Assembly (NCBI GenBank): GCA_902625885.1
Contig: CACODE010000001.1
Coordinates: 131,770-195,769 of the forward strand
Direction: 5' to 3'
DNA from: an uncultured Candidatus Poseidoniales archaeon
Lineage (GTDB): Archaea; Thermoplasmatota; Poseidoniia; Poseidoniales; Poseidoniaceae
DNA: 64,000 nucleotides
Shown: one piece after another, positions 1-10,125 of the stretch
Position numbering within the stretch: the stretch's first letter is position 1
How the letters are laid out: each line of letters opens with the position of its first letter
Notes under the pieces: generated by a model
The model's input: only the letters and a program-made list of their open reading frames with translations
Databases searched by the model: none
Told to the model about the DNA's origin: nothing
Made by a program: the position numbers and the translations under genes

Positions 1-2
1 AA

Positions 3-203
3 AGTCCTCGTTGGTTTATGGTCGACATTGAACCGGTCATGGAATTACCGATGGTGTCATTGCATGAAATGAAGGAAAACCCAAATCTGGAGGGGATGCC
101 ACTTCTCCAGCGTGGCCAGCGGCTTTCGATTCAGCCGGTGACGCCCCAGCACTTTCAGGAAGTTCTTCGTATGGCCGGTATGTCGCAGGCAGACCTCGAG
201 TAA
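3..203 (+). CDS. EVE-domain protein, C-terminal part (truncated by window edge)
   Basis: Open frame enters from the window start (SPRWFMVDIEPV...LQRGQRLSIQPVTPQHFQEVLRMAG); tail resembles EVE/thymocyte nuclear protein family. Confidence 0.7.
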   Translation, partial: SPRWFMVDIEPVMELPMVSLHEMKENPNLEGMPLLQRGQRLSIQPVTPQHFQEVLRMAGMSQADLE

Positions 204-212
204 GGTGATGGC

Positions 213-1424
213 ATGCCGGCACCCATACCTGTTTCCACCCGTGCTGCTAACATCGAGTACGCCATCCGGGATGTGGTCGTGCCGGCGACGGAACTTGAAG
301 CTCAAGGCCACAACATCATCAAGCTGAACATCGGCGATCCAATCGCCTACCCCGGACTTCCAACGCCGCAACACATGGTTGACGCCTACGTTCGGGCGCT
401 GAACGACGGGCACAACGGCTACTCGCCTTCCTATGGCCTACCGGCGCTGCGAGCAGCCATCGCCTCGGATGAGCGGCGTAAAGGCTGGGAAGCAACATCG
501 GACGATGTCTATGTTTGCCACGGCGTCACGGAGGCGTTGCAGATCCTTTTTGCCGCCGTGCTTGAAGAAGGCACCAAAGTTCTCGCTCCAGGGCCGCACT
601 ACCCTCCATACATGGCCTACCCCCAAATGTACGGTGCGCAAACCGTGGAGTACCAACTTCACAACCACGATGATTGGAAACCTGATTTTGATGACATCCG
701 TGCAAAAATGGACGACAATGTGCGTCTCTTGGTGCTCATCAACCCGAACAATCCTTGCGGCTCGGTCTGCGGTCCAGAAGAGGTGGATGCCCTGCTCGAC
801 ATCGCTCGGGATTACCCCAACTGCATCGTTGTAGCCGACGAAATTTACGACGGTTTGGACTTCACTGGACGGCATGTGTCCATCGCCAGCCGCAGCGAGG
901 ACGTGCCCGTCGTGGCATTAAACGGCGTCTCCAAGGTCTTCTACGCTCCGGGATGGCGAATTGGCTACATGGCGCTTCACGACCCGCTAGGAAGATTGGT
1001 CCATGTTCGGGACGGCATCGAGCGATTGCTGAGATCCCGCTTGTGCGCATCAACACCGGCCCAACTTGGCTACCTTGCCGGTCTGGAGGGCGATCGTGGT
1101 TGGATGGAAGTTTACGCTAAGAAAGTGCTCAAGCAGAGAGATCATTGTCTGAAGCGCATATCGAGCATTGATGGTCTTGAAGTTGAGCGTCCCGGAGGTG
1201 CGTTTTACATGTTCATCCGCTTGACCGACGAGCAATGGGCGAAGGACGACAAGGCCTTTGTTCTGAACTTGCTCCATGAGGAGCATGTCCTTCTCGTTCA
1301 TGGGAGCGGATTTTCTCCAGACCTCGGTCAGGGTCACGTTCGTTTGGTCTTCTTGGCCGATACCGAGGTCTTGGACGAAGTGTTTGACAGAATTGACCGC
1401 TTCCTGCAAAAGCATCGTCAATGA
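213..1424 (+). CDS. PLP-dependent aminotransferase class I/II (alanine/aspartate aminotransferase-like)
   Basis: NIGDP, INPNNPCGSV, ADEIYDGL, SKVFYAPGWRIGY motifs. Confidence 0.9.
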   Translation: MPAPIPVSTRAANIEYAIRDVVVPATELEAQGHNIIKLNIGDPIAYPGLPTPQHMVDAYVRALNDGHNGYSPSYGLPALRAAIASDERRKGWEATSDDVYVCHGVTEALQILFAAVLEEGTKVLAPGPHYPPYMAYPQMYGAQTVEYQLHNHDDWKPDFDDIRAKMDDNVRLLVLINPNNPCGSVCGPEEVDALLDIARDYPNCIVVADEIYDGLDFTGRHVSIASRSEDVPVVALNGVSKVFYAPGWRIGYMALHDPLGRLVHVRDGIERLLRSRLCASTPAQLGYLAGLEGDRGWMEVYAKKVLKQRDHCLKRISSIDGLEVERPGGAFYMFIRLTDEQWAKDDKAFVLNLLHEEHVLLVHGSGFSPDLGQGHVRLVFLADTEVLDEVFDRIDRFLQKHRQ

Positions 1425-1447
1425 CGATTTGTGTCGCAGGAGAATTG

Positions 1448-4400
1448 ATGAATCAAAAGCGGAGAGACCGCTCTATGGGCCGAAGGTTCACCCTCACATT
1501 GGTGTTAATTCTCGGCCTCCTTATGTCACCGTTAGCCTCCGCAGCGACCGTCTCAACCAACAGCCAACTGTCCTTGGAATCCGTCGCTCCTCTGCTCGCC
1601 GCTTTGGTAGTGGCGTATTTCGTTCGTCGTTGGTTCATACCGCAGCAACTGAAGAACCTCCAAGTCGCCTTTGAAATTGAAGACGACTTGTACGAAGTTC
1701 ACCGAATCACGCGAACGCTTCGTGATTCCCGTCGTCTCTTGACAGCGCACAGAGTGGGCTTTGGTGTACTGTTGTACATGATGGGCCTGACCGGTGTGCT
1801 GATTCTTATCGCTGAGTTGTTCTTTAATGCAGCCGTGTTCGCTCAATTCAACCTCTATATCATCGCCACGTTGATTCTCATACCGGTGTTGATATCCCCT
1901 TGGGAATCCCTCAACAGCCAACTTGCCTCCCGGCGTCGAGACATCCGAAGTTCGGTGAGCGCCGACCTTATCCGTCGGGTTGTCACTTTGGCTTTCCTTG
2001 TCATCACAACGCTTCTTGTGTTGGCCTATGGCTACCAGTTGGAGGGGCAGTTGACACCGACATGGCTGGCTTTTGCCATGCTCACCTTCATGGCGCCGAC
2101 CATTTTGGCCTACGGTCGAATCATGGGCGCATCATGGAACATGCTTCTCATCAACAAATGGCGAACGACTCGAGGGCGAAAGAACCCGATCGACCCTGAC
2201 AAAAACGGATTTGTTGGTCGCCTTTTCTCCTTTTTGTTGGTTCTGTTTCTGCTAACCATGCCAATCACGGCCCTGAACGGTATATCCACCGTCATCTACG
2301 TGATGGTTAACAACCCCGACAACATGGGTGAAGTGCTCAACTACGGCGGCATCATCGGCTATTCGATATACGTCCGCATTGACCTCATTTCAGAAATCCT
2401 GTTCCAGTGGGAGTTCATCAAATCCCTCCCGCAATTTCTTTCCCTGTACCTCACGTTGAACATCGCTATCGTGGGCCTTGCCTTCATCTTTGAATTAACA
2501 AGAAACCTGATTCTTGGTGGACAGTCGTTTGGTGGTATGTTTGGTGTTATTCTGGACACGCCTCGAGAAATCAGGGCCGAGAAAGCCGCTCAAGCGCGCC
2601 AACTGACGTTCGCTTTCGCAGGTTTTTCAGGGTACACCGTTTTGCTACTGATCTTGGTTTGCTACAAGGAATTCGGCTCGTTGATGCCGTTTACAGCGAC
2701 GCTGGAGTCCAACGGCTTTGACGAAACCCTTCGGCTGCTGACCGTGTGGCTCTTTATTGCCGTTGGCCAATTGATTTTCCTCCTTACTTGGTTGCTTTCC
2801 ATCAGCAAATTCGGACACCTGCGCAACCTTCGGTTTGACCTCAACCCGGACGAGCGACGCGAAGGTGCTGTACGATTGGAAGGCGGCGATAAGCTCCAAC
2901 ATTTGGTCGAGAACGCTGCGTACAACGAGGATATTGACTTGCTGATACGTATTCAAACCCACGATTTCCCCGGCGATCAGGCACTCATACGGCAGGAACA
3001 ATCTCGTGCCTCCATGTGGGAAAAAGCACTCAGAGGGCTCTGGCCTGAAGCGATTGAGGCCAGCCGACGTCTCCTTGCACAATCCGGCGGTGACAACGAC
3101 GAAGCCCGCATGCTGATCGCCACCGGCTACATGGCCTTGCGTCGTCTTGATGCTGCTAGGGAGGCATTGCACGGTCTGCAGCAACCCGAAGGCTACGATG
3201 AACCAGAGATTCTCTCCTTCATTTGTGAGTGGCTCGATCCTTGGAACGGCACGGTCACCGAAGACGATTTGTGGGATTGGGAGAACAACTCCACCATCGA
3301 TTACTTGCAAACCTTGCTCAAGATGATGCAATCATGGAAGCCACAACCTTCTGAAATGATGCTGCACAACGACAAGCTCTCCCAGACAGGTCAACTTTCG
3401 ATGGTGGCCCTCCTCAGAGCTCAGCGAAGGTATGAGGAAGCCTTGGATTTGTCCCTCGCCCTCGTCCGTGCCGACCCCACAGGGGTGCGTCCAAGATTAG
3501 CGGTGGCCTTGTGTTTGGTTGATACAGGCCAATGGCACGACGCAAAGTCCGTGTTGGACGAGCTCATCAAAAGCGACAGCAAAGACCCCAGAGTGCAAGC
3601 CCTCGCCGTCATCTTTGGATACGGTACCAAAGGCCGGGAACACATGGAGGTCTCTTTGTTGCTCGACGAGCCTAAAGAAACGAAAAAATGGATGGATGCC
3701 GCCCCGGTTAACGCCTATGCTGCTCTTTTGCAGAAAGGTGGCTTGGATGAAGCCGTGAACGCGAACGTGCTGATTGCCGCACATGAGGCAACACGGCGCA
3801 CCGTTGCCCCGAGATTCACGCCAGGTATCCTCTCAACCGTGTTCCAATACCTTGTTTTGCTGCCGATGTGGTTTGTGGCCGGTATTCTTGTTTACCAAGA
3901 AGTTGGCCAAACAGAAGGCCTCTCTGTGCTCGGCGGCCTGCTCTTCCTGAATTATTCCTACCGGCGTGTGACTCGGCAACAGGAGCACCAGATACGCCAT
4001 CGCGATCAGCGTGGCATGGTCAAGTACGCCAAGCGGTTGAAGCGTTTGAAAGCCACGCCTCAGGCCAGCAACATACCGATTGGCAACCATCTTTTGCTCA
4101 GTGGTATTTTGGTCACTGTTAACGGTGTGGTGCTGGACATTGGGTTCCCCGCATGGTTGTTTGAACGGTTGCCAAAAGAGCCTGAAAAGAAGGTCAGAAC
4201 TCGATTGAGAAAGCGAAGCATTGCGCTTGAAAAGGGAAAAACTCCACGCACCTCCCTCCTCGGGAAAGCATGGTGGCTCAAGCGCCCAAAGGAACACACC
4301 GAGGCGGGCCCTATGCTTGAGAGGAGCATCGGCCCTGTGGCGTACCGTGGGCGAACCAATTACGTCCGCAAAAAAGAACCAAGGGCGCTCAACGATGCGG

Positions 4401-4471
4401 CCCAGGGCAAGGAGTCCCCCGTACAGAAACGGTTCATTCCTCGAAACACAATACGAAGCGAGCGCGCTTAA
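1448..4471 (+). CDS. Large multi-pass membrane protein with TPR-like region
   Basis: Several hydrophobic segments at N-terminus, TPR-like middle, C-terminal hydrophobic segments; start chosen at MNQKRRD behind a purine-rich AGGAGA. Confidence 0.7.
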   Translation: MNQKRRDRSMGRRFTLTLVLILGLLMSPLASAATVSTNSQLSLESVAPLLAALVVAYFVRRWFIPQQLKNLQVAFEIEDDLYEVHRITRTLRDSRRLLTAHRVGFGVLLYMMGLTGVLILIAELFFNAAVFAQFNLYIIATLILIPVLISPWESLNSQLASRRRDIRSSVSADLIRRVVTLAFLVITTLLVLAYGYQLEGQLTPTWLAFAMLTFMAPTILAYGRIMGASWNMLLINKWRTTRGRKNPIDPDKNGFVGRLFSFLLVLFLLTMPITALNGISTVIYVMVNNPDNMGEVLNYGGIIGYSIYVRIDLISEILFQWEFIKSLPQFLSLYLTLNIAIVGLAFIFELTRNLILGGQSFGGMFGVILDTPREIRAEKAAQARQLTFAFAGFSGYTVLLLILVCYKEFGSLMPFTATLESNGFDETLRLLTVWLFIAVGQLIFLLTWLLSISKFGHLRNLRFDLNPDERREGAVRLEGGDKLQHLVENAAYNEDIDLLIRIQTHDFPGDQALIRQEQSRASMWEKALRGLWPEAIEASRRLLAQSGGDNDEARMLIATGYMALRRLDAAREALHGLQQPEGYDEPEILSFICEWLDPWNGTVTEDDLWDWENNSTIDYLQTLLKMMQSWKPQPSEMMLHNDKLSQTGQLSMVALLRAQRRYEEALDLSLALVRADPTGVRPRLAVALCLVDTGQWHDAKSVLDELIKSDSKDPRVQALAVIFGYGTKGREHMEVSLLLDEPKETKKWMDAAPVNAYAALLQKGGLDEAVNANVLIAAHEATRRTVAPRFTPGILSTVFQYLVLLPMWFVAGILVYQEVGQTEGLSVLGGLLFLNYSYRRVTRQQEHQIRHRDQRGMVKYAKRLKRLKATPQASNIPIGNHLLLSGILVTVNGVVLDIGFPAWLFERLPKEPEKKVRTRLRKRSIALEKGKTPRTSLLGKAWWLKRPKEHTEAGPMLERSIGPVAYRGRTNYVRKKEPRALNDAAQGKESPVQKRFIPRNTIRSERA

Positions 4472-4531
4472 ATTTACCATCCATCCGGCCTTTGAAGAGG
4501 GTTCAAAGACCGTCCGTCTCCGCCAATCCCC

Positions 4532-5845
4532 ATGAAAGGGAAATCCGGTGCATGGGCGGCTTCAAAAGAAAACCTTCGATATGCCGAAATCGTGGAATCT
4601 TCGGTTAAATCAAGCGGTGAACTTTACCGTGATGGGCTTGGAATGATCGCTTCGGAGAACATTGTCTCACCAGCGGTTCGTGACATTGTCGTGAGCGACT
4701 TGCACGGACGCTACGCCGAAGGATTGCCGGGCAAACGTTACTACCAAGGATGCGAAGATTTTGACACCATCGAGGCGCTCGGCATCGAACTCGCCCGTGA
4801 GGTGTTTGGTGCTTCGTTTGCCAACATCCAGTCAATATCAGGTACGGTTTCGAACATCGGCGCCCTCAAGGCGCTAGCCAAGCCCGGTGACAACATTACG
4901 GCGGTTTCAACCGCCGATGGTGGCCACATCTCGCACGCAAGGATGGGAGCTGTTGGTTTGCGCGACTTGACCCTCACGACCTACCCATGGGACGAGGAAC
5001 GCATGGAACCTGACGTTGACGCTGCCTGCAAAACCATACGTGAAGTTGAACCAAAAGTGGCGTTGTTTGGCCAGTCCGTGTTCTTGTTTCCCACGCCGAT
5101 GAAGGAGATGGCAGCAGCAGCAAAAGAGGTAGGTGCATCGGTCATGTACGACGGGGCTCACGTGCTTGGCCTCATCGCGGGCGGACAATTTCAGGACCCC
5201 TTGCGAGAGGGCGCAGACGTCATGACGGGTTCCAGTCACAAAACCTTCCCCGGGCCTCAAGGCGGTTTCCTGCTCTCGTCATCCGAAGATCCAGCATTTC
5301 ATCGAAAACTAAACAACGCCATGTTCCCGGGTGTATGTTCATCCTACCACCTGCACCACGTCGCCGGCAAAGTGATGGCGCTGGCCGAGTTCAAGGAATA
5401 CGGTGCAGCTTATGCGAAAGACATCGTCGCCAACGCCCAGGCATTTGCAGCAGCGCTTGCAGGTGAGGGCTTTGACGTCCTCGCCGAAAGCCGTGGCTAC
5501 ACGGCCTCCCACCAAGTCTTGACACGGCATGGGGAGCTTGATTCAGGCGCAGGAGCCAAGGCCGCTCAAAAACTCGAGCAAGCCGGCATCATCACCAACA
5601 TGAACATGCTCCCTGGCGATACCAAAGCCCTGGCTCCTTCAGGGCTTCGTCTCGGTGTGCAAGAGTTGACGCGTGTCGGTTTCACCACGGATGACATGCA
5701 GGACGTCGCCAAATTCTACGCCCGTGTTTTGCTTCATGACGAGGACCCCGCCAGAGTCAAAACCGATGTCAATCAGCTCAAGTCTGAACACCAAATCATT
5801 CGTTATTGTTTCAACGAAAACGAGCGTTCTGGCTACCCGGAGTGA
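4532..5845 (+). CDS. glyA: Serine hydroxymethyltransferase
   Basis: GMIASENIVSPAVR, GLPGKRYYQGCE, MTGSSHKTFPGPQGG PLP-lysine motif. Confidence 0.95.
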   Translation: MKGKSGAWAASKENLRYAEIVESSVKSSGELYRDGLGMIASENIVSPAVRDIVVSDLHGRYAEGLPGKRYYQGCEDFDTIEALGIELAREVFGASFANIQSISGTVSNIGALKALAKPGDNITAVSTADGGHISHARMGAVGLRDLTLTTYPWDEERMEPDVDAACKTIREVEPKVALFGQSVFLFPTPMKEMAAAAKEVGASVMYDGAHVLGLIAGGQFQDPLREGADVMTGSSHKTFPGPQGGFLLSSSEDPAFHRKLNNAMFPGVCSSYHLHHVAGKVMALAEFKEYGAAYAKDIVANAQAFAAALAGEGFDVLAESRGYTASHQVLTRHGELDSGAGAKAAQKLEQAGIITNMNMLPGDTKALAPSGLRLGVQELTRVGFTTDDMQDVAKFYARVLLHDEDPARVKTDVNQLKSEHQIIRYCFNENERSGYPE

Positions 5846-5858
5846 GGGGGGTCTCCGC

Positions 5859-6887
5859 TTGGGTGTACAACCCGGACCGAACCATGAGGGTTTTCGTTTT
5901 TGCCGGGACGGGTTTTTTTTTGATGACGATGGTTTGCCACTGGTTTTGATTGGTAGGGTTGAATTTCTGCACTTCTGGAACTGTTTGGATTCGTGTTTCT
6001 CCTCCCCGTTGGGCAGGAAACTCATCTATGCTGCGACAGATGCGGAGGAACGCATCTTGGCCAGTAATGAACGCTACAAATTGGGCCGTTTTTTTGGCCA
6101 AAAACGCGTACGAAACGTCTTGCGCCAACGCGCCCTCAACATGGGATGGGGTGTGTTTGGTGATCAACAAATCACGGCGCCAGTTCATGATGCCCTTTCA
6201 GTGGGCTTTGCCCTGGCTCACGAAGAACACGTTCGCCAATTGAGGTTTGATATGGAATGGAAACAACCGTCTCAGGATTTAATTTTGATCGATTACGCCC
6301 AGAAGCAAGGAAACCTTTCTGCTGCACCAAACCCTATTCCGTTTGAATGGATGGCGTCCGGGAAAAACGATGCAGGCGAGGCATCGCTTGAACTCGATCT
6401 CGATTTACGAGAGCATCGGTTTTTTTCGGGAGACGAGCAGTCGTTTTTCCTTCATGTGTCCGTGCTCAAACATCTTTTTTCGGCTCTTGTGGGTCGAGAT
6501 TCGGTCGTTCATTCATGCATGAAGGACGCTATTGTTGACGACGACGTTCAGCATGCTGAGGTCGCAAAGGTTGTAGCGCACGCATCGTTGGAAGCGTTTA
6601 ATCGCAGTGAGGACGCCATTTATGTTCAAAATGCGAAAGATTGGTACGGCCACCTGATGAACAAGTTCACGGGAAGGGGGTTGGGTGTTGTGCAGGTGAT
6701 GCAAAGCATCCTGAACGGTGATAACCACAGTGTTTTCCACATCAATTCACCCGTCGGTCCGCTTGTGGCGGGAACGCTCATCGGTATGTGGCAAAGGGCG
6801 CACGGGATGCGTGCTTCCGTGCGTTTGTCCCAGACGCAAAACGCGCTGGTTTTGCAGCTTTCAGAACCTACCGTGGATTATGCGTGA
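5859..6887 (+). CDS. Hypothetical protein (start uncertain; T9 tract near N-terminus)
   Basis: Long ORF in frame with 5673..6887; portion before about 5845 overlaps glyA so the start is downstream; no ATG in frame near the start. Confidence 0.55.
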   Translation: MGVQPGPNHEGFRFCRDGFFFDDDGLPLVLIGRVEFLHFWNCLDSCFSSPLGRKLIYAATDAEERILASNERYKLGRFFGQKRVRNVLRQRALNMGWGVFGDQQITAPVHDALSVGFALAHEEHVRQLRFDMEWKQPSQDLILIDYAQKQGNLSAAPNPIPFEWMASGKNDAGEASLELDLDLREHRFFSGDEQSFFLHVSVLKHLFSALVGRDSVVHSCMKDAIVDDDVQHAEVAKVVAHASLEAFNRSEDAIYVQNAKDWYGHLMNKFTGRGLGVVQVMQSILNGDNHSVFHINSPVGPLVAGTLIGMWQRAHGMRASVRLSQTQNALVLQLSEPTVDYA

Positions 6888-6998
6888 ATCAGTGCGATAC
6901 ATCGCCTTTTGAGTGAATTTCGTGCGCCCATCTGTGGTCAAGGTTCATAACCGAATCAACGCCTCGTGTATAACGCACAATGTTGCCGGGTGCTTACC

Positions 6999-9900
6999 AT
7001 GAGTCTCAATCATAACCAAATGGCCTATGTTGCCATCGTTTCAACCCTCATCTTTGGCTCCCTTTTCGTGGGTGTATCCGGTTTCTTCCAAACAAGCGAA
7101 GAAGTCGGTGGATTTGACAGCGCTGTTGAGGAGGACATCCGTGGGCAAAGCGAACTCATGGAACTGGCCGTTGACACTGACGGCGACGAATTGTCCGACA
7201 AACTGGAACTCACGCAGTACGGCACGGACCCCGAAAAATGGGACACCGACAACGACGGCATGAGCGACGGATGGGAGGTCCAGAACGGTCTCAATCCTCT
7301 TGATAATGGTGAATCAGAAGACATAGATTTTGACGCCACCAACCTTGATGACGATAGGGATGAGGCTCAGGTAGAAAACGAAACAGAATCGTGGCCTGAC
7401 CCGAATCAAGGCCCCAACGGCGACCCCGACAGGGATGGCCTCACCAATCAAGCCGAACAGGAACTCGGCACCGACCCACAGCGGTCGGATTCCGATAACG
7501 ACGGGTTGAACGATCGCTGGGAATCCTTGTACACGACGACGGTTCAAACACCCGGTGGAGATGTTGTGCTGTTTGACCCTATGGATGCCAACTACGGTTG
7601 CCTCCTCCTCGACAGCGCCATGGAGAACATCTTGGAAGAGCGATTCAACGGTGAAAACGGGATGCCTGAGTGGGATGAGCTCGAAGTTAACGGGAAGCAT
7701 TCTTGCGACATGGTCTTGGATACTGACGACGACGGTCTTGCCAACTTTGAGGAAGAAGCGTTTGGTACAAATCCCACCGCACGAGATTCCGACATGGACT
7801 TGATAGACGACATTGTCGAAGTCGCCAACGGCAGCATGGCGCTAACCACAGGCGTTGGCGAACAATGCAACGAACCGCTATTGCAACCTCTTCCTCACCT
7901 CGGTCCTTTCTCCGGCGTTGACCGAAGTTGGTTCAGAATGGACATGGACGGCGACGGTTTGTTGAACGGCCCATCCGATTGGGACACGGACGGTGACGGT
8001 ATGCCAGACGGCTTTGAGTTCTGTTATTCCAACCCCGACCTTGCTCCCAACGCAGGGTATGTACTCAGTCCATCAAACGCCTCTGACGGCTATGGCGATT
8101 GGGACGAAGACGGGTTGAACAACCTTGAGGAGTACCAGGTGGCCCAAATTTTTGGTGAGGGCAACTTTACTTCGCCTTGGTTGGCCGATACCGACCAAGA
8201 TGAAATGCCTGACCAGTGGGAGGCATCCAACGGCTTGCACCCGCGCTCCGCTCTCAACCGGGACCAAGACCCTGACATGGACGGTTACGACCTTGACCAG
8301 GACGGCGATGTCATGTACGACGATCTTGAAAACACGGCTTTCGTTAATTCAGTGGAAGTCGTGCTCGGTCAGCAGGTGTCGGAAAACCAACAGGTTGCCT
8401 CAGCCCGAATCACCCTGGCAGGCGGTAACCAGCAAGTGGTCGCCATGCGGGCACCCGTAGACGGCTATGTTTACGAGCTCAACGTTGCAGTAGGCCAAAC
8501 CATCGATTCAAGAATATTCAGCTGGATGAACATCGTTGAGGAAGAGGAACGGTTCACCAACGTCATGGAATACAAAGCAAACGACCGCGACCGAGACGGC
8601 ATCCTCGACGGTCGCAGCACCGACCCACTGAACGCCGATACAGACTCCGATGGCCTCATTGATGGCATTGAAGTGATGGGCTGGGAAATCCTTGTCGTCA
8701 ATCGAGGTGTTCAGCCGACTTGGGTTACTTCCGACCCCGGGCTCTACGACACGGATGCTGACGGCCTGTCCGACTTTGACGAATACAGTTCGGCATGCAA
8801 CCTTGCTGGTTCCAACGCTTCCAACCCCGACACCGATTCTGATGGTCTTTCAGACCTCGAGGAGGCCGGTGACAACTTCATGTGGGAAGGCGAGTCCTAC
8901 TCGACGAGTCCGTGCATGTTTGACACGGACAACGATGGTCTCGAGGACGGCGAAGAGGTTGTAGCGGGTGCTGACAACTTCCTTACGCACGCCAACAAAT
9001 CCGACACCGATGACGACGGGTTGATTGACGGTCAGGAAGTGCTCTTTGTACCCAGGCCGTTCCAAAATCCAACCAACCCTCTACTCAACGATACCGATGG
9101 CGACGGCATGCTGGACGGATGGGAAATGCAAGTCAAATCGGCTGAGGACAACACCAACTCACACAGCCTGTGGGTGGCTGTTTCCACATGGGAACGACCC
9201 GGTTGTGAGACGACCCAGACCAATTCCTGCACGATGCAGCCGGGCGGTTATGTTTGGCAGAATTGGCTTGGTGGTTTCGCTCTGGAGCCGAAATTCCAGG
9301 TCAGTGAAATGAACCTGACAGGGTTTCAAATGCCAACGAATTCACTGTGCGACGGTTGTAATGGTCGTTGGGCGCTTGATCCCTCACTCAGTTCGCTAAA
9401 GGACGACACGTTCGATGTCGACAACGACACGCTGGCCAACGGCATGGAAGCCCCGGACCGATGGGACACCAATCCTGTTGACGACGACACGGACGGCGAT
9501 TTGCTACCGGACGGTTGGGAAGTGTATTACTCCCAGCTGGCCTTTGAAAACGGCTTGGCCGATAACGAGACCGTCGGAGTTTACGGCGCTCGCGGCGTCA
9601 TGGACCCGTCCATGCCGGACAGCGACCTTGACGGCATCGACGATGGGTTTGAGGACCCAGACAACGATGGTCTCAACCGCACGGGTCTCGTGAAGCGATA
9701 CTGCCCGGGTTACAACGATACCACCAATTCCGAATGCAACATTGATCCCGACACGCCCGACGGTCAACGGTTTTACGACAACCTCGAAAACTACACCAAC
9801 TATGAAGAAATGCAAAACGGAACGAACCCCATCACGAACGACACCGACGGTGACGAGTGGAACGACGGTCCGGAAGTGTACTACCAAGACCACGATGACG

Positions 9901-10082
9901 ACGGTATGGCCACCGGTTGGGAATATCACTTCCAGTTTGATCCCTTTGACGGGGCGGACCGCATGGTGGACACGGACGGTGACGGGCACGTGAACTTCTG
10001 CGAATACAAGTGGGACACCAATCCCAGGAACCCAGTTTCCTATCCAGGCCAAGGTGAATTGTGCGACCCCTTTAGCGATTGA
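6999..10082 (+). CDS. Large secreted/surface protein with many thrombospondin type 3-like Ca-binding repeats
   Basis: N-terminal hydrophobic segment followed by repeated DTDGDELSD / DTDNDGMSDGWE / DTDSDGLSDLEE motifs. Confidence 0.85.
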   Translation: MSLNHNQMAYVAIVSTLIFGSLFVGVSGFFQTSEEVGGFDSAVEEDIRGQSELMELAVDTDGDELSDKLELTQYGTDPEKWDTDNDGMSDGWEVQNGLNPLDNGESEDIDFDATNLDDDRDEAQVENETESWPDPNQGPNGDPDRDGLTNQAEQELGTDPQRSDSDNDGLNDRWESLYTTTVQTPGGDVVLFDPMDANYGCLLLDSAMENILEERFNGENGMPEWDELEVNGKHSCDMVLDTDDDGLANFEEEAFGTNPTARDSDMDLIDDIVEVANGSMALTTGVGEQCNEPLLQPLPHLGPFSGVDRSWFRMDMDGDGLLNGPSDWDTDGDGMPDGFEFCYSNPDLAPNAGYVLSPSNASDGYGDWDEDGLNNLEEYQVAQIFGEGNFTSPWLADTDQDEMPDQWEASNGLHPRSALNRDQDPDMDGYDLDQDGDVMYDDLENTAFVNSVEVVLGQQVSENQQVASARITLAGGNQQVVAMRAPVDGYVYELNVAVGQTIDSRIFSWMNIVEEEERFTNVMEYKANDRDRDGILDGRSTDPLNADTDSDGLIDGIEVMGWEILVVNRGVQPTWVTSDPGLYDTDADGLSDFDEYSSACNLAGSNASNPDTDSDGLSDLEEAGDNFMWEGESYSTSPCMFDTDNDGLEDGEEVVAGADNFLTHANKSDTDDDGLIDGQEVLFVPRPFQNPTNPLLNDTDGDGMLDGWEMQVKSAEDNTNSHSLWVAVSTWERPGCETTQTNSCTMQPGGYVWQNWLGGFALEPKFQVSEMNLTGFQMPTNSLCDGCNGRWALDPSLSSLKDDTFDVDNDTLANGMEAPDRWDTNPVDDDTDGDLLPDGWEVYYSQLAFENGLADNETVGVYGARGVMDPSMPDSDLDGIDDGFEDPDNDGLNRTGLVKRYCPGYNDTTNSECNIDPDTPDGQRFYDNLENYTNYEEMQNGTNPITNDTDGDEWNDGPEVYYQDHDDDGMATGWEYHFQFDPFDGADRMVDTDGDGHVNFCEYKWDTNPRNPVSYPGQGELCDPFSD

Positions 10083-10125
10083 TGAGACCAGGTGATGAGG
10101 GCTGAAACGGATTCGTGGCTCGCAT

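Noticed and set aside
438-875. 145-aa ORF antisense to the aminotransferase gene
   Set aside because: Fully overlapped by a strongly supported CDS; no recognisable family
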